A program made the position numbers and the translations under genes. Shown here in pieces: positions 31,523 through 42,455 of a stretch of 64,000 nucleotides of DNA. Source of the DNA: Agaricicola taiwanensis. Lineage in GTDB: Bacteria; Pseudomonadota; Alphaproteobacteria; Rhizobiales; Methylopilaceae. Every line of letters begins with the position of its first letter. Position 1 is the first letter of the stretch. The notes under the pieces were generated by a model. That model was not told the DNA's origin, did not search any database, and worked only from the letters and a program-made list of their open reading frames with translations. The DNA lies in the NCBI RefSeq assembly GCF_014635245.1, contig NZ_BMCP01000002.1, positions 372,001 to 436,000 of the forward strand. Direction: 5' to 3'.

Positions 31523-34500
31523 ATGTTTCTGACCCGCATCAGCGTCAACAATCCCGTCTTCGCCACCATGATGATGCTGGCCTTGGTGGTGATCGGCCTC
31601 TTTTCCTTCTCCCGCATGGGCGTCGACCAGTTTCCCGACGTCGACCTGCCGGTGGTCGTGGTCTCGACCACCTATACCGGCGCTTCGCCGGAGAGCGTCG
31701 AGAGCGAGGTGACGCGGCCTGTCGAGGACGCCGTCAACACCATCGGTGGTATCGACACGATCACCTCCGAATCCTACGAGGGACGCTCGCTCGTCATCGT
31801 CCAGTTCACCCTGGACACCGATGCCCGCACCGCGGCACAGGAGGTGCGTGACCGCGTCTCGCGCCTTGAAGCGATCTTCGCCGATGAGGTGGATACACCG
31901 CAGGTGACCCGCTTCAATCCCGATGACGCGCCGATCCTGTCGCTGGCGCTCAGCGGCGAAACTCAGACGCTGCCCGAGCTCACCTCGCTTGCCGATGAGG
32001 TCATCACCAAGCGGCTCAATGTGGTGCCCGGCGTCGGCCAGACCACCATCGTCGGCGGCAGCGCGCGTCAGATCGCGGTTCTTCTCGATCCGGAGCGCCT
32101 CCAGGCGCTCGAGATCAGCGTGACCGAGGTCATGGACGCGATCCGCCGCGACAACCAGGACATCGCGGCCGGCGACCTTCAGGCAGGCATCAACCAGCGC
32201 ATCGTGACAGTGGAAGGGCGCCTCGCGGAGCCGGAAGATTTCCGCAACATCATCGTGGCTCAGCGCGGCGGTCATCCGGTCTATCTCTCCCAGGTGGCAC
32301 AGGTGCTTGACCAGGGCGCGGAACTCACCAGCCGGGCGCTGTTCAACGGCACGCCGGCGCTGGGCATCGATGTGGTCAAGGTCCAGGGTTCCAACACCGT
32401 TCAGGTGGCCCGTGACCTTCGCGCCGAGATCGGCCGCTTGAGCAATGAATTGCGCAGCGAGGGCATCAAGCTGGAGATCACGCGCGACAACTCCCGTGCG
32501 ATTTCCAATTCGGTCAATGACGTCCAGCGTACTCTGGTGGAGGGCGGCCTTCTCACCGTCGCCATCGTCTTCCTATTCCTCAATTCATGGCGCAGCACGG
32601 TGATCACGGCCTTGACGCTGCCGATCTCGGTGATTGGCACCTTCGCGGTAATCTTCTTCCTCGGCTTCACGCTCAACACCATGACGCTGATGGCGCTTTC
32701 CCTGGCCATCGGTATCCTGATCGACGATGCCATCGTGGTGCGCGAGAACATCACCCGTCATCTCGCCATGGGCAAAAGCCATCGGCAGGCGGCGCTGGAG
32801 GGCACCAATGAGATCGGCCTTGCCGTGCTCGCGACCACGCTGTCCATCGTGGCGGTGTTCCTGCCCGTCGCCTTTATGGGCGGCATCATCGGCCGCTTCT
32901 TCCTCCAGTTCGGCGTGACCGTTTCGGTCGCCGTCATGATCTCGCTCTTCGTCGCCTTCACGCTTGATCCAATGCTTTCAAGCGTGTGGTACGACCCGCA
33001 TGCTCATGCCGGCGCCAAGCGGGGGCCTGTTGGCCGTCTCGTGGCACGCTTCGATCGTGCCTTCGAGCGCTTTGCCGCGATTTACAAGAGGATCATTCAC
33101 TGGAGCTTCCGTCACCGGCTCCTGACCATGATCTCGGCCTTGGCCCTTTTCGTCGGCAGCCTGTTCCTGGTGCCCATGATCGGCGGCGAGTTTGTGCCGG
33201 AGGGCGATCAGGGTGAATTCGCAGTCAGCGTGAAGGCGCCCGAGGGCTCGTCACTGGACTACACTGTCGCCAAGGTGCGGCAGGTGGAGGAGGCGTTGCG
33301 GGAGTTTCCCGAGGTCAGCAGCTTCTACAGCACCATCAACGCAAGCGGCGCTCGCGGCTACAATGAAGCCAACATCCATGTGTCGATGTTGCCACGTGCC
33401 GAACGCACGCGCACGCCGCAGGATCTCGCCGAGCCGCTACGACAGCGGTTCTCGGAAATCGCGGGGCTGACCATTTCCGTCAATCAGCCCGGCGCCGTGG
33501 GTGGCGGCGGCAACAACAAGCCGCTGCAGTTCTCGATTCTCGGGCCCGACATCAACACGCTGAAGCGGCTCTCAGAGCAGGTGATGGCAAAGCTGCGTGC
33601 GATCCCAGGAGCGGTGGAAGTCGAATCCAGCATGGAAAACGAGCAGCCGACGCTGGCGATCAGGGTGCGGCACGAGGTGGCGAGTGATCTCGGTGTTTCC
33701 CTGCAGACTATCGGCGACACGCTGCGGCCGCTGGTGGCGGGCGATGCCATCTCGGTGTGGAATGCGCCCAATGGCGAAACCTATGATGTCGAGGTGCGCC
33801 TGCCGCGCGACTACCGCGAGGATCCCCAGAGCCTCAGGAACCTGATGATCCGGTCCTCGAAGACCGATGCCAACGGCCAGCCGATCAACGTCTATCTCGA
33901 TCAGGTCGCGGACATCGTGCCGTCCTTTGCGCCCGATGTGATCAGCCGCAAGGACCTTTCGCGGCAGGTGCTTATCTCGGCCAATGTCTCCGGCCGTGCG
34001 CTGGGTGAGGTCACGGCCGATCTCAACCGCGAGATCGCGGCCATGAACATCCCTGCCAGCTATCGCGTCAGCTTCGGCGGCGATACCGAGAACATGCAGG
34101 AGAGCATCGGCTATGCCGTCCAGGCGCTCGGTCTTGCGGTGATCTTCATCTATCTGATCCTTGCCTCGCAGTTCGGCAGCTTCCTTCAGCCTCTCGCGAT
34201 CATGGCGACGCTGCCGCTGTCGCTGATCGGCGTGTTGGTGGGCCTGCTTCTGACCGGCTCCACGCTCAACATCTTCTCCATCATCGGCTTCATCATGCTG
34301 ATGGGCCTTGTCACCAAGAACGCGATCCTGCTGGTCGATTTCTCCAATCAGGAGCGTGAACGGGGAGCGACGCTGGAGGACAGCTTGGCGGAGGCGGGCG
34401 CCATCCGGCTCCGGCCCATTATCATGACGACACTGGCCATGATCTTCGGCATGCTGCCGCTGGCGCTGGGGCTGGGCGAGGGTGGTGAGCAGCGGGCGCC

Positions 34501-34645
34501 GATGGCTCATGCGGTGATCGGCGGACTGATCTCCTCCACCGTGCTGACCCTGGTCTTCGTGCCGGTGATCCTGACCTACCTCGACCGTTTCGGGCGCTGG
34601 GTCAGCCGCTTCACACCGAAGGCGCCGCTTGAACCCGCGGAATGA
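31523..34645 (+). CDS. RND efflux pump inner-membrane transporter
   Basis: The 1040 aa protein is a full-length RND transporter: twelve helices, two large periplasmic loops, the proton-relay Asp pair in TM4 ([17 protein letters not shown]) and the start [21 protein letters not shown]. Its length and [12 protein letters not shown] region match the HAE1 drug-efflux type rather than the heavy-metal type. It follows the adaptor gene after four bases. The 3' end overlaps the convergent selO gene by 35 bases. Confidence 0.95.
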   Translation: MFLTRISVNNPVFATMMMLALVVIGLFSFSRMGVDQFPDVDLPVVVVSTTYTGASPESVESEVTRPVEDAVNTIGGIDTITSESYEGRSLVIVQFTLDTDARTAAQEVRDRVSRLEAIFADEVDTPQVTRFNPDDAPILSLALSGETQTLPELTSLADEVITKRLNVVPGVGQTTIVGGSARQIAVLLDPERLQALEISVTEVMDAIRRDNQDIAAGDLQAGINQRIVTVEGRLAEPEDFRNIIVAQRGGHPVYLSQVAQVLDQGAELTSRALFNGTPALGIDVVKVQGSNTVQVARDLRAEIGRLSNELRSEGIKLEITRDNSRAISNSVNDVQRTLVEGGLLTVAIVFLFLNSWRSTVITALTLPISVIGTFAVIFFLGFTLNTMTLMALSLAIGILIDDAIVVRENITRHLAMGKSHRQAALEGTNEIGLAVLATTLSIVAVFLPVAFMGGIIGRFFLQFGVTVSVAVMISLFVAFTLDPMLSSVWYDPHAHAGAKRGPVGRLVARFDRAFERFAAIYKRIIHWSFRHRLLTMISALALFVGSLFLVPMIGGEFVPEGDQGEFAVSVKAPEGSSLDYTVAKVRQVEEALREFPEVSSFYSTINASGARGYNEANIHVSMLPRAERTRTPQDLAEPLRQRFSEIAGLTISVNQPGAVGGGGNNKPLQFSILGPDINTLKRLSEQVMAKLRAIPGAVEVESSMENEQPTLAIRVRHEVASDLGVSLQTIGDTLRPLVAGDAISVWNAPNGETYDVEVRLPRDYREDPQSLRNLMIRSSKTDANGQPINVYLDQVADIVPSFAPDVISRKDLSRQVLISANVSGRALGEVTADLNREIAAMNIPASYRVSFGGDTENMQESIGYAVQALGLAVIFIYLILASQFGSFLQPLAIMATLPLSLIGVLVGLLLTGSTLNIFSIIGFIMLMGLVTKNAILLVDFSNQERERGATLEDSLAEAGAIRLRPIIMTTLAMIFGMLPLALGLGEGGEQRAPMAHAVIGGLISSTVLTLVFVPVILTYLDRFGRWVSRFTPKAPLEPAE

Positions 34646-36062
34646 TGCGAGTGCCGTAAGCGTCCGACATCTCAGCGATATCGGAGAGCTTACGGTCAAG
34701 GCCTGACCAGTCATCGGTGCTGTCGATGAGCGACCAGATGGCCTCCACATCCGGCAGCAGCATGGTCACTGGCTCGCCACGCTGGAAATAGGGGTGGTCG
34801 AGATTGACATCGGGCACCGGCTCATAGAGCTGCAGGGCAAGATGAACAGGCTCGAACTGCGGTGTTGCGTAGAGCAGGGCGGATGGACTTTTCGCGGCCC
34901 GTTGCTCGCTCAGAAGGCCGCCCCGCCAGTCGAAGATCGCCTGTTCAAAGGGCGCACGCGATTCCAGGAGGAAGCCATAAAAGCGGGCGATCAGATCGGC
35001 ATCCTCCTCGTCCGATCGCGAGGTGAGGCCGAGCCGTTTCAGCATGGCGATGGAAAGTTCACGCTGCAGGGCCGGCCAGAACACCTGAAGGGCCTCCTCC
35101 AACTCTTCCTTGCTTGCCAGCGGCAGGAGGCAACCGGCCAATCTTACGAGGTTCCAGGCGAGCGTCTCCGGCTGGCGGCCATAGGCATATAGCCCGGTTT
35201 CATCGAAATAGGCGGCGGTGAAGCCTGGATCATAGGTGGGCAGGAAACGCCAGGGGCCGTAATCGAAGCTCTCGCCGGTGACGTTGATGTTGTCGGTATT
35301 GAGGACGCCGTGGACGAAGCCGGCCATCATCCATTGAGCTCCTGTGCGGGCCACATTGCGGCAAACTTCTCCCACGAAGGCGGCGGTCCGGGCTGAAAGC
35401 TCGTCTCGCCACACGTGGGGCATGTAGGTTCGGATCGTGTAATCCAGCAGCTTCTGGAGATTGTCCTCTTCCTTGCGGTAGGCCAGCCGCTGGAAAGAGC
35501 CGATGCGGATGTGGGAATGGCTCAGGCGAACGAGCACGGATGAACGGGTGGGAGAGGGCTCATCATTGCGGTAGAGCGGTTCGCCGGTTTCAATCAGGCT
35601 GAAGGTCTTGGAGGTATAGACGCCGAGTGCCTCCAGCATCTCGGTCGCGAGGATTTCACGCAGACCACCTTTCAGTGTCAGGCGGCCATCGGCGGTGCGT
35701 GACCAGGGCGTCTGTCCGCTGCCCTTGGTGCCGAGATCCAGCAGGCGGCCGTCTTCAAGGTCATGGAGCTGCGCGAAGAGAAAGCCGCGGCCGTCGCCGA
35801 GATCGGGGTTGTAAACCCGGAACTGGTGACCGTGGTAGCGCAGCGCGAGCGGCTGCGCGAAGCTGCCGGGCAAGGGCTCGAACTGGCCGAAGTGGGCGAT
35901 CCACTCCTCGTCGGACAGATGCGACAGGCCCACCCGATCCGACCAGCGGTGATTGCGATAGCGCAGGATGTGCTGCGGGAAAGCCGCCGCATCCACCGGA
36001 TCATAGAAGTCGGGTCCCAGTGCGGCGTGGCTGGTCGAGGCTTTGAAAGGGGTAGCTGTCAT
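34611..36062 (-). CDS. selO: SelO family protein adenylyltransferase (YdiU/UPF0061)
   Basis: The 483 aa protein matches SelO, a pseudokinase-fold enzyme that transfers AMP to protein Ser/Thr/Tyr and is linked to redox stress. Seen motifs are [56 protein letters not shown] and [20 protein letters not shown], the last holding the catalytic Asn/Asp and metal-binding DYG. No Sec or Cys is seen at the extreme C-terminus. It overlaps the end of the RND gene and is unrelated to it. Confidence 0.93.
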   Translation of the reverse strand: MTATPFKASTSHAALGPDFYDPVDAAAFPQHILRYRNHRWSDRVGLSHLSDEEWIAHFGQFEPLPGSFAQPLALRYHGHQFRVYNPDLGDGRGFLFAQLHDLEDGRLLDLGTKGSGQTPWSRTADGRLTLKGGLREILATEMLEALGVYTSKTFSLIETGEPLYRNDEPSPTRSSVLVRLSHSHIRIGSFQRLAYRKEEDNLQKLLDYTIRTYMPHVWRDELSARTAAFVGEVCRNVARTGAQWMMAGFVHGVLNTDNINVTGESFDYGPWRFLPTYDPGFTAAYFDETGLYAYGRQPETLAWNLVRLAGCLLPLASKEELEEALQVFWPALQRELSIAMLKRLGLTSRSDEEDADLIARFYGFLLESRAPFEQAIFDWRGGLLSEQRAAKSPSALLYATPQFEPVHLALQLYEPVPDVNLDHPYFQRGEPVTMLLPDVEAIWSLIDSTDDWSGLDRKLSDIAEMSDAYGTRIIPRVQAAPSV

Positions 36063-36141
36063 GGCCCTGCGTCAGGTCGAGTGTGCATCATGCTGATACC
36101 GGACCTAACGCGGCGCGCGAAGAGATGTTGCCTTCATAGGA

Positions 36142-36169
36142 CGGCGGGCGGCATTTCGGCCGCCCGCCG
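36142..36169. repeat. Strong GC-rich hairpin after OmpA-family gene
   Basis: An 11-bp perfect stem, CGGCGGGCGGC paired with its complement around an ATTTCG loop, starts six bases past the stop of the OmpA-family gene. It has no T run on either side, so it may stabilise the 3' end or act with Rho rather than as an intrinsic terminator. Confidence 0.6.
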
Positions 36170-36174
36170 CATGC

Positions 36175-37902
36175 TCATTGAGCGTTCGAGGTGAGGAGCG
36201 GCGTGATCCGCCGCAGCGTGACGCGACGGTTCTCGCGTTCCTCGCTCTCCGTCTGAACCTTCAACTGCTCTTCGCCATAGCCTTGCGTGATCAGGTTCTC
36301 GGCGGGAATGTCGAAATGCTCGGTGAGGATGATTGCCACCGACTCCGCCCGGCGGTCGGAGAGGGCGAGATTATCCTCGTCGGAGCCCACCGCGTCGGTG
36401 TGGCCTTCGATCAGGAACACCTCCTCGGGATTCTTTTTCACGATGTCTTCGATGGCTGTGCCGATCGTCTCCAGCCTGTCGATCTGGTCGTCTCCGATCT
36501 CCCAGGCTCCGAACTCGAAGTTGATGGTGTTCAGATCGATGCTGCGCACCTTCTCCAGAATTCGGTAGTTGCGGCGGATTTCACCGAGACTATAGGCACG
36601 CTCGACGCGTTCCACGGGAGGCGCGATCAAGGTCTCCTCGATCAGCGGCAGCGGGGCTTCGTCCGCTTCCACGATGTAACGCTCGCGGGGGATGTCGAGG
36701 ACCAGCGGCGGCAGCTCGATGATCGGGCCGATTCCGCGGCCGTAGCGATCGCGGCGGTCAGGACCGCGATGTTCTTCGATCAGCACGATCTCGCGGCCGG
36801 CCGGGTCGACCCGGGTGCGGCTGACGATGTTGCCGAACTCGTCCCGCACGGTGACGATGCGCGTGCCGTTGGGCCGCACCACTGTGGTCGCGGTATTGCC
36901 GTTGGGCCGCCGATCCGTTCGGACATCACGTGCGTTGCGAGACAGACGGCCGCTGTCGTCGTTCTGGATGATGATCCGATTGTCTTCGCGGATGATCACC
37001 CGGTCCTCGCCATCGCGGATGATGGTGCGGTCGTTGTCCCGCTCGATCACCTCCCGTCGGTCGAGACGGGGCCGTTCACCGCGATCCGCGCGCTCCTCAT
37101 CCCGCCGTTGCTCCAGACGCTCCCTGAGGTCTCCGCGATCGCGACCGCCCTCATCCCGGTTGCGTTCTCCCCGGTCGCGGTCATCGCGATCAGGACGACG
37201 CTCGCCTCGGTCAGCCCGGTGTTCGAGTCGGTCGCGGAGACGTTCGCGCGGCTCACCTTGCTCCGGCCCGTCACGGCGCGACCGTTCGGGCGCCTCACGC
37301 GCGGCCGGCGTCTCCGGCGCGGCGGTTGGGGCAGCACGACGTTCAGCCGGCTGAGGTTCCGCGCGACGCTCGGTGGGTGCGGAGGGCGTTTCGGCGGGCG
37401 CGCTCTTCTCGCGGACGTCCTCGCGACGCTCTCGATTCTCGCCCCGTTCTGGCCGTTCGGACCTTTCTCGCCGCTCCGGCCGCTCTTTCGGCTCTTGACG
37501 TTCCGCGCGTTCTGGCCGCTCCGGCCGCCGCTCCTCAGAGCGGGTTTCCTCCCGCCGTTCCCGGCGGGGGGCGGGTTTCTCCGGTCCTGCTTGCGCCGGA
37601 CGCGACGTTGGTTCTGCCGGCCGCGACGTTGGCCGGGCAGGCCGCTCCGGGGCATCCGGAGGCGCTGATTCCCGGGCAGCCGGACGTTCCGGCCGATCCG
37701 GACGTTGCGGACGGTCAGGCCGTTCGGTGGCTTTCGGGGTCTGAGATCGCTCCTTTTCCTCGGGCACGACCACGGCCTGCGCAAGAATCACTCCGGGTGC
37801 TTGCGCGGCGATGGTTTCGAGGGCGGTGGCTGAACCTGGTAACGATGCTGCAATCAAAGGAAAGGCAGCAGCGCTCATTATAATCTTCGATGTTTTGTTC
37901 AA
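36175..37902 (-). CDS. OmpA-family protein with long Arg/Pro/Glu-rich region
   Basis: The 575 aa protein has a signal peptide (~1-27), a very charged, low-complexity region (~48-300) built of RPERPE, RRE and DRGERR-like units, a repetitive stretch (RTIIRDGEDRVIIREDNRII), and a C-terminal OmpA domain (~460-575) with IEGHTDAVGSDEDNLALSDR, whose Asp and Arg bind diaminopimelate in peptidoglycan. The final domain should anchor it to the cell wall, and the charged region would extend into the periplasm. I see no transmembrane barrel. It is monocistronic with an AT-rich upstream region. Confidence 0.85.
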   Translation of the reverse strand: MNKTSKIIMSAAAFPLIAASLPGSATALETIAAQAPGVILAQAVVVPEEKERSQTPKATERPDRPQRPDRPERPAARESAPPDAPERPARPTSRPAEPTSRPAQAGPEKPAPRRERREETRSEERRPERPERAERQEPKERPERRERSERPERGENRERREDVREKSAPAETPSAPTERRAEPQPAERRAAPTAAPETPAAREAPERSRRDGPEQGEPRERLRDRLEHRADRGERRPDRDDRDRGERNRDEGGRDRGDLRERLEQRRDEERADRGERPRLDRREVIERDNDRTIIRDGEDRVIIREDNRIIIQNDDSGRLSRNARDVRTDRRPNGNTATTVVRPNGTRIVTVRDEFGNIVSRTRVDPAGREIVLIEEHRGPDRRDRYGRGIGPIIELPPLVLDIPRERYIVEADEAPLPLIEETLIAPPVERVERAYSLGEIRRNYRILEKVRSIDLNTINFEFGAWEIGDDQIDRLETIGTAIEDIVKKNPEEVFLIEGHTDAVGSDEDNLALSDRRAESVAIILTEHFDIPAENLITQGYGEEQLKVQTESEERENRRVTLRRITPLLTSNAQ

Positions 37903-38024
37903 GACGGCGTCTCCCTGTGCGCCGGTTGCAATTGTCTATAATAATGGAATTCAATAAGGTTATTTTTTGTTCACGGCGTTCATCTTGGATTTATTTTCCT
38001 GAATATTTGTTCATATTCTAAAAA
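37903..38024. promoter_or_regulatory. AT-rich intergenic region, probable promoter of OmpA-family gene
   Basis: These 122 bases are far richer in A+T than their surroundings and lie upstream of the leftward OmpA-family gene and just after the stop of the next leftward gene. The segment near 38001-38018 is an inverted repeat (GAATAT-N6-ATATTC). I cannot fix -35 and -10 boxes. Confidence 0.4.
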
Positions 38025-38684
38025 TTACATGGGCTCCCCGCCGGCCACTTTCATGCCGCGCAGACCTTTGGCCATATCCTTCTCCCCGAGCGTCTTGAAA
38101 TCCGCTTCGGTGAAGGGTGGTTCCCCGCGGCCGATAAAAACTTTGAACCCGCCATTCAGGGCAACGATATCTCCCCGGCGCAGGGTCGTGTCGGCAAAAA
38201 TGGGGACCGAGAGATTGTTGATGCGACCGCCGCAGGAGCTTGCCGCGGCGGGCGAAGAGGAGCGGCCGCTGAACAAGGGTTTCGACGCGGCAAGGTCGGC
38301 CACCACAACGGGGCCGAGGCGCTCAACCGTCATTTCGGTGATCTCGCCATTGCCGGCTGCACTGCACATCTGCAGATAATTGTCGTGATCCCGGTCCGAG
38401 GGTCGGATCGCCATGACCATGCGAGCGCCGTCGCAGACGCGGGTGCATATGACCCGGTCGAAAACCTTTGGAGGGGCATCGGTAACGGATTGCGTGCCGC
38501 GCGCGGCTTGCAGCCGTCGTTGCGACTCTGCACGCTGGTTTACCTGCCTCTCCATGCGCTTCGCTTCGTTCATGAAGAAGTCGGCCGGGCTTTCGGCTCG
38601 AGCAGTGTGGACCGCTGCAAACAGCGCTGCAAGGCATGCTGCGCCAAGCCCAAGAGCCGCTATGGATGTGCTGTCGTTGGTCAT
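38025..38684 (-). CDS. Secreted DUF2865-like hypothetical protein
   Basis: The ~219 aa protein has an N-terminal signal-like helix (ALGLGAACLAALFAAVHTARA) and then a domain with VICTRVCDGARMVM, YLQMCSAAGNG and ASSCGGRI, whose spaced cysteines suggest disulphides. The Cys-x-x-x-CDG start recalls DUF2865, a periplasmic family common in Hyphomicrobiales, but the match is partial. I used the ATG at 38684; a GTG at 38693 is in frame. Function unknown. Confidence 0.55.
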   Translation of the reverse strand: MTNDSTSIAALGLGAACLAALFAAVHTARAESPADFFMNEAKRMERQVNQRAESQRRLQAARGTQSVTDAPPKVFDRVICTRVCDGARMVMAIRPSDRDHDNYLQMCSAAGNGEITEMTVERLGPVVVADLAASKPLFSGRSSSPAAASSCGGRINNLSVPIFADTTLRRGDIVALNGGFKVFIGRGEPPFTEADFKTLGEKDMAKGLRGMKVAGGEPM

Positions 38685-38788
38685 CGCCCGCACCCGTCAC
38701 CATGGATGCCACATAAACTGTGCCGATAACCGAAAGGTTCACGCGCCTGATTCGTTCATGCTTAAACGCAACTGTTATTGATCGTCAT

Positions 38789-40033
38789 CTATCCGAACCG
38801 CTCTGCCCGAAACGGCGCGGGGTCCGTCAGGGGATTTTCGCCCTGCATCATCTCGGCAAGCAGCCGCCCGGTGACAGGACCGAGGGTGAAGCCAAGATGC
38901 TGGTGGCCGAAGGCGAGCCAGAGATCGGGATCTTCGGGTGAGGGGCCGATGATGGGAATGGAGTCGGGCAGGCAGGGGCGATTTCCGACCCAGGGCTCCG
39001 GATCGACCGGACCTTCGATGTGCGGGAAAAGTTCATCGAGATAGGGGCGGGTGCGGGTGATCTGTGTCGGCGTCGGCTGGGCACGGAGCCCGGCAAATTC
39101 CACGCCTGTGGTCAGCCTCAGGCCCCGTGTCATCGATGACAGGCAATAGCCGCCGTCCACATCCACCACCGGGCGGCGCAAGGTGGCCTCTCCCACGGGT
39201 TTGTAATGCATGTGATAGCCGCGCTTGGTCGCAAGCGGCAGGCGATATCCCTTGGGGGTCAAAACATCGTTGGTCCAGGGGCCGAGCGCCAGCACAACGC
39301 GTTCCGCGGCAACGGAACCCGCTGCGGTTTCCACCCGATAAAGCCCATCGACCTTGGCAAGCGACAGCGCATCGCCTTTGGTGACAAGGCCGCCGCATTC
39401 TTCGAACAGGCGTGCGTAGCCTGCCACGACCGCGCCGGGATCGGAGACGCTGGCCGTGCCGGTCCAGAGCACGGCGTGCCGGAACACCGGCGCCAGATAG
39501 GGCTCCAGTTTGAGGGCGCCCTCGGTTTCGTGGATTTCATAGGGGACGCCGAGCTCGTCGGCGAGGGCAAGTTCGGTCTTCTCCTCGTTGAAGGGCATTT
39601 CCGAGCGGTAGACCCGCATCCAGCCGGTGCGCCGCAGATAGCGTTCCGCGCCGGTCGCGGCGATGAAGGGCTCGTGCTCCTCCAGCGCGCGGCTGACCAG
39701 GGGGTAGAGCGTGCGAGCGGTATGCTCCAACTTGTCCGGTGTGGAGTTGCGGAAATAGGACCAGAGCCAGGGCGCGACACTGGCGAGCCCGCCGATGCTG
39801 TAATTGGCCTGAGGCGCGCGTTTCAGCCCGACCTTCATCAAGGTGGTGATGTTGCGTGGGAAGGCGACCGGGAAGAGCGCGGAGGTTTCGATGACGCCGG
39901 CATTGCCGAAGGAGGTTTCCTCACCCGGCGCGCGGCGGTCCACAAGCGCCACGTCGAGCCCGCGCGCCTGCAGATGCAGCGCGGTGCTGATGCCGACGAT
40001 GCCTGCGCCAAGAATCGTGACGTCTTTTCTCAT
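38789..40033 (-). CDS. dadA: FAD-dependent D-amino-acid dehydrogenase
   Basis: The 414 aa protein starts with the FAD-binding Rossmann motif ILGAGIVGISTALHLQ and ends with the GDxDLWLAFGHQHLGFTLGP-type segment of DadA-like oxidases. DadA oxidises D-amino acids to keto acids and ammonia, passing electrons to the respiratory chain. It is divergent from the glutamate racemase gene, so both may take part in D-amino-acid balance, though this neighbourhood may be chance. Other members of the DAO family (for example D-hydroxyproline dehydrogenase) cannot be excluded. Confidence 0.85.
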   Translation of the reverse strand: MRKDVTILGAGIVGISTALHLQARGLDVALVDRRAPGEETSFGNAGVIETSALFPVAFPRNITTLMKVGLKRAPQANYSIGGLASVAPWLWSYFRNSTPDKLEHTARTLYPLVSRALEEHEPFIAATGAERYLRRTGWMRVYRSEMPFNEEKTELALADELGVPYEIHETEGALKLEPYLAPVFRHAVLWTGTASVSDPGAVVAGYARLFEECGGLVTKGDALSLAKVDGLYRVETAAGSVAAERVVLALGPWTNDVLTPKGYRLPLATKRGYHMHYKPVGEATLRRPVVDVDGGYCLSSMTRGLRLTTGVEFAGLRAQPTPTQITRTRPYLDELFPHIEGPVDPEPWVGNRPCLPDSIPIIGPSPEDPDLWLAFGHQHLGFTLGPVTGRLLAEMMQGENPLTDPAPFRAERFG

Positions 40034-40194
40034 GACATAAACATATCGCCTGGCGCCGTTTCGGCCATAGCGGGGTCGCGGAAGACACGGATCTGAAAAA
40101 ATTTAGCCGCGGCAGCGGTTTCAGCCACGATTTGGTTACCGTTTTCTGTACAGCTTACTTCAGTCGGATTCACATGTATGTGCGGGGGAGCGCG

Positions 40195-41076
40195 ATGGGC
40201 GTTGACCTGATGGCGGGAGCGACGACGACAACGGCAAGGCTGGTGACGGGCCGGCCGCCGCGTGTCGGCGTGTTCGATTCAGGTGTGGGCGGCCTCACGG
40301 TGTTCGCCGAGATCATCCGTCAAATGCCAAAGGCCGAACTCATCTACATCGCCGACGACGCCGGTTTCCCCTATGGGCCGCTCAGCGACAAAGCGCTGAT
40401 CGACCGGGTTCTTTTCGTGCTTGAGCCGCTGATCGAGAGCGAGCGGCTCGATATGGTCGTGATCGCCTGCAACACGGCCTCGACCCTGACGCTTCCGGTG
40501 CTTCGGTCGCGTCATTACATTCCCTTTGTGGGCACGGTGCCTGCCATCAAGACCGCCGCCAGCCTCTCCCGGTCCCGCCGCGTCTCGGTTCTTGCAACGC
40601 CCGGAACGGTTGCCCGGGATTATACCCGCGACCTCGTCAGCACCCATGCTTCGGACTGCCGTGTCACTTTGGTGGGGGCCGCTGACCTTGCCGCCCATGC
40701 CGAGGCGGAAATGCATGGAGCTCCTGTTTCCGACAGCGTCATCGGCGCGGCCATCGCGCCGTGTTTCGTGTCGGATGAGGGCGGACGCACCGATGCGGTG
40801 GTCCTCGCCTGTACGCATTACCCGCTGTTGCTCGCGCGGTTCGAGGCGCTGGCGCCGTGGCCTGTCACCTGGATCAATCCGGCGGCTGCGATCGCCCGCC
40901 GCGCCGCCACGCTGGCCGGAGAGATCGACGCGAGAGGCACGGTGCCGCCGCCACGCGCCATCTTCACATCCGGCAGCGCTTGTCCCGCTGCCTTCCGCGA
41001 TGTTCTGCTGGCGGGCCGCCAAGCGGACACCGATGCCTCCGTCTTGCCCGAACCTTCAAGGATTGCCGCTTGCTGA
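40195..41076 (+). CDS. murI: Glutamate racemase
   Basis: The 293 aa protein has the two catalytic cysteines in their motifs, VVIACNTAS and VVLACTHYPLLL, plus VGVFDSGVGGLTVFAEI and ADDAGFPYG. It interconverts L- and D-glutamate for peptidoglycan. I chose the ATG at 40195, which follows GGGGGAG at the proper distance; the frame is open further upstream without homology. The GNAT gene downstream starts inside its last codons. Confidence 0.94.
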   Translation: MGVDLMAGATTTTARLVTGRPPRVGVFDSGVGGLTVFAEIIRQMPKAELIYIADDAGFPYGPLSDKALIDRVLFVLEPLIESERLDMVVIACNTASTLTLPVLRSRHYIPFVGTVPAIKTAASLSRSRRVSVLATPGTVARDYTRDLVSTHASDCRVTLVGAADLAAHAEAEMHGAPVSDSVIGAAIAPCFVSDEGGRTDAVVLACTHYPLLLARFEALAPWPVTWINPAAAIARRAATLAGEIDARGTVPPPRAIFTSGSACPAAFRDVLLAGRQADTDASVLPEPSRIAAC

Positions 41077-41612
41077 TCCGTATCTTTCCCACGCTGGTCG
41101 AAGTCGCGGGTCTCTTCGGCGATGTGCCGCATGAAGGGCATCTTCCCGGCCTCGAAAAACTGTTCGCCGACGAGGAGGTCATGGCCATGTTCGGCGGCAT
41201 CCGTCCGCCCGGTGCCGCCAAGGCCTTCGTGCAGCGTCAGCGTGCGCACTGGCGTGACCGCGCCTTCGGCGTCTGGTTCTTCCGCGACCTGGAAACGGGC
41301 GAATTCGCCGGCTGGGGCGGCATCCGTCATGGAGATGCGGCGGGCGATGACCTGGTGGAACTGCGCTACGCGCTGCGTCCCGGCTTCTGGGGCAGGGGCT
41401 GCGCCACCGAAATCTCCAAGCTTGCCGTGCAACTGGGCTTTGAAAACCTGGGACTTCCCGAGATCGTCGCGGTGGCCCATGTGAAGAACAACCGCGCCGA
41501 AGCGGTGATGGTGCGCACCGGCATGCGCTTCGACGGACGCATCAACCGGGCCGGCATGCCCCATGTGCTTTACCGCATCAACGGCTATCGCGAGCAGGCG
41601 CTGAGCGCCTGA
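41070..41612 (+). CDS. GNAT family N-acetyltransferase (RimJ/RimL type)
   Basis: The 180 aa protein begins LLIRIFPTLVEVAGLFGDV and has a GNAT core: FGVWFFRDLETGEFAGWGGI, ELRYALRPGFWGRGCATEIS (acetyl-CoA loop) and EIVAVAHVKNNRAEAVMVRT. It should acetylate an amine or a protein N-terminus. The TTG at 41070 is a good start because AAGGA precedes it by seven bases; it overlaps the murI stop, so the genes are coupled. Confidence 0.85.
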   Translation: MLIRIFPTLVEVAGLFGDVPHEGHLPGLEKLFADEEVMAMFGGIRPPGAAKAFVQRQRAHWRDRAFGVWFFRDLETGEFAGWGGIRHGDAAGDDLVELRYALRPGFWGRGCATEISKLAVQLGFENLGLPEIVAVAHVKNNRAEAVMVRTGMRFDGRINRAGMPHVLYRINGYREQALSA

Positions 41613-41619
41613 CGGCGCT

Positions 41620-42384
41620 TCACCGCGTGGCTACGACAAAAAGGCGGGGGAAGGGCAGCAGCACGGTGCCATCGGCCAAGGGCCGATAGGCCTTGCTGAT
41701 AGCTTCCCGGTAGTTGCCGAGAAAGTCTTTCTGCTCGTTCTCATCGAGAGCCGCGAGATAGGGCCTCAAGGCGCTGCCCTTGAACCATTCGACCACGCCC
41801 GCGGCGCCATCCTTCATGGGATGATGATAGATGGTGCGCCAGACATCGACCCGCGCGCAGAGTGGTTTCAGCAGTTCGTAATACCAGTCCGCCGTGTGCC
41901 GTGCTTCGCGGCCTGCCTTGCCGAGCTTCGATGCCCAGGGCCCCTGCGCCGCCACCTCGCGCATGGCGTGATGGGCGGGCTCGTCCAGATTGTCGGGCGT
42001 CTGCACGGCGAGGGTGCCGGCTTCGGTCAGCATGCCGACAAGGCGCGGGTAGAGCATCCGGTGGTCCGGCACCCATTGCATGGAGGCATTGGCGAAGATG
42101 AGATCGACGGGCTCATCCGACTGCCAGCTTGCGATGTCGCCGGTGATGAAGAACAGCTGCGGCAGGCGCTTGTTCGCGGCCGCGATCATGTCCTCGGAGT
42201 TGTCGAGCCCGATAACCTTGGCATCGGGATAGCGCGCGGCAACCGCTTCGGTGGAATTGCCCGGTCCACAGCCGAGATCGATGGCGCGCCGGACGTCATG
42301 GGCGGGTATGGCGGCGAGGAGATCGCGCACCGGGCGGGTGCGTTCATCTTCGAAGGTGACATATTGCTTGGCGGACCAGGTCAT
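41620..42384 (-). CDS. tam: Trans-aconitate 2-methyltransferase
   Basis: The 254 aa protein opens MTWSAKQYVTFEDERTRPV, which is the Tam start, followed by the SAM motif AIDLGCGPGNSTEAVA, IFANASMQWVPDH and a C-terminal PFPRLFVVATR. Tam methylates trans-aconitate, the spontaneous isomer of cis-aconitate that inhibits aconitase. It converges on the GNAT gene with a seven-base gap and diverges from the MFS gene. Confidence 0.9.
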   Translation of the reverse strand: MTWSAKQYVTFEDERTRPVRDLLAAIPAHDVRRAIDLGCGPGNSTEAVAARYPDAKVIGLDNSEDMIAAANKRLPQLFFITGDIASWQSDEPVDLIFANASMQWVPDHRMLYPRLVGMLTEAGTLAVQTPDNLDEPAHHAMREVAAQGPWASKLGKAGREARHTADWYYELLKPLCARVDVWRTIYHHPMKDGAAGVVEWFKGSALRPYLAALDENEQKDFLGNYREAISKAYRPLADGTVLLPFPRLFVVATR

Positions 42385-42455
42385 GGATGTTGCCTGCGTG
42401 GGGTGAGGGGAAATCTATAATCGGATTTTCCTTGCCCCGCAGCGATTATCCCGCG

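Noticed and set aside
36142..36169. Intrinsic terminator after the OmpA-family gene
   Set aside because: The hairpin is strong but no T run follows in either direction, so it is listed only as a hairpin.
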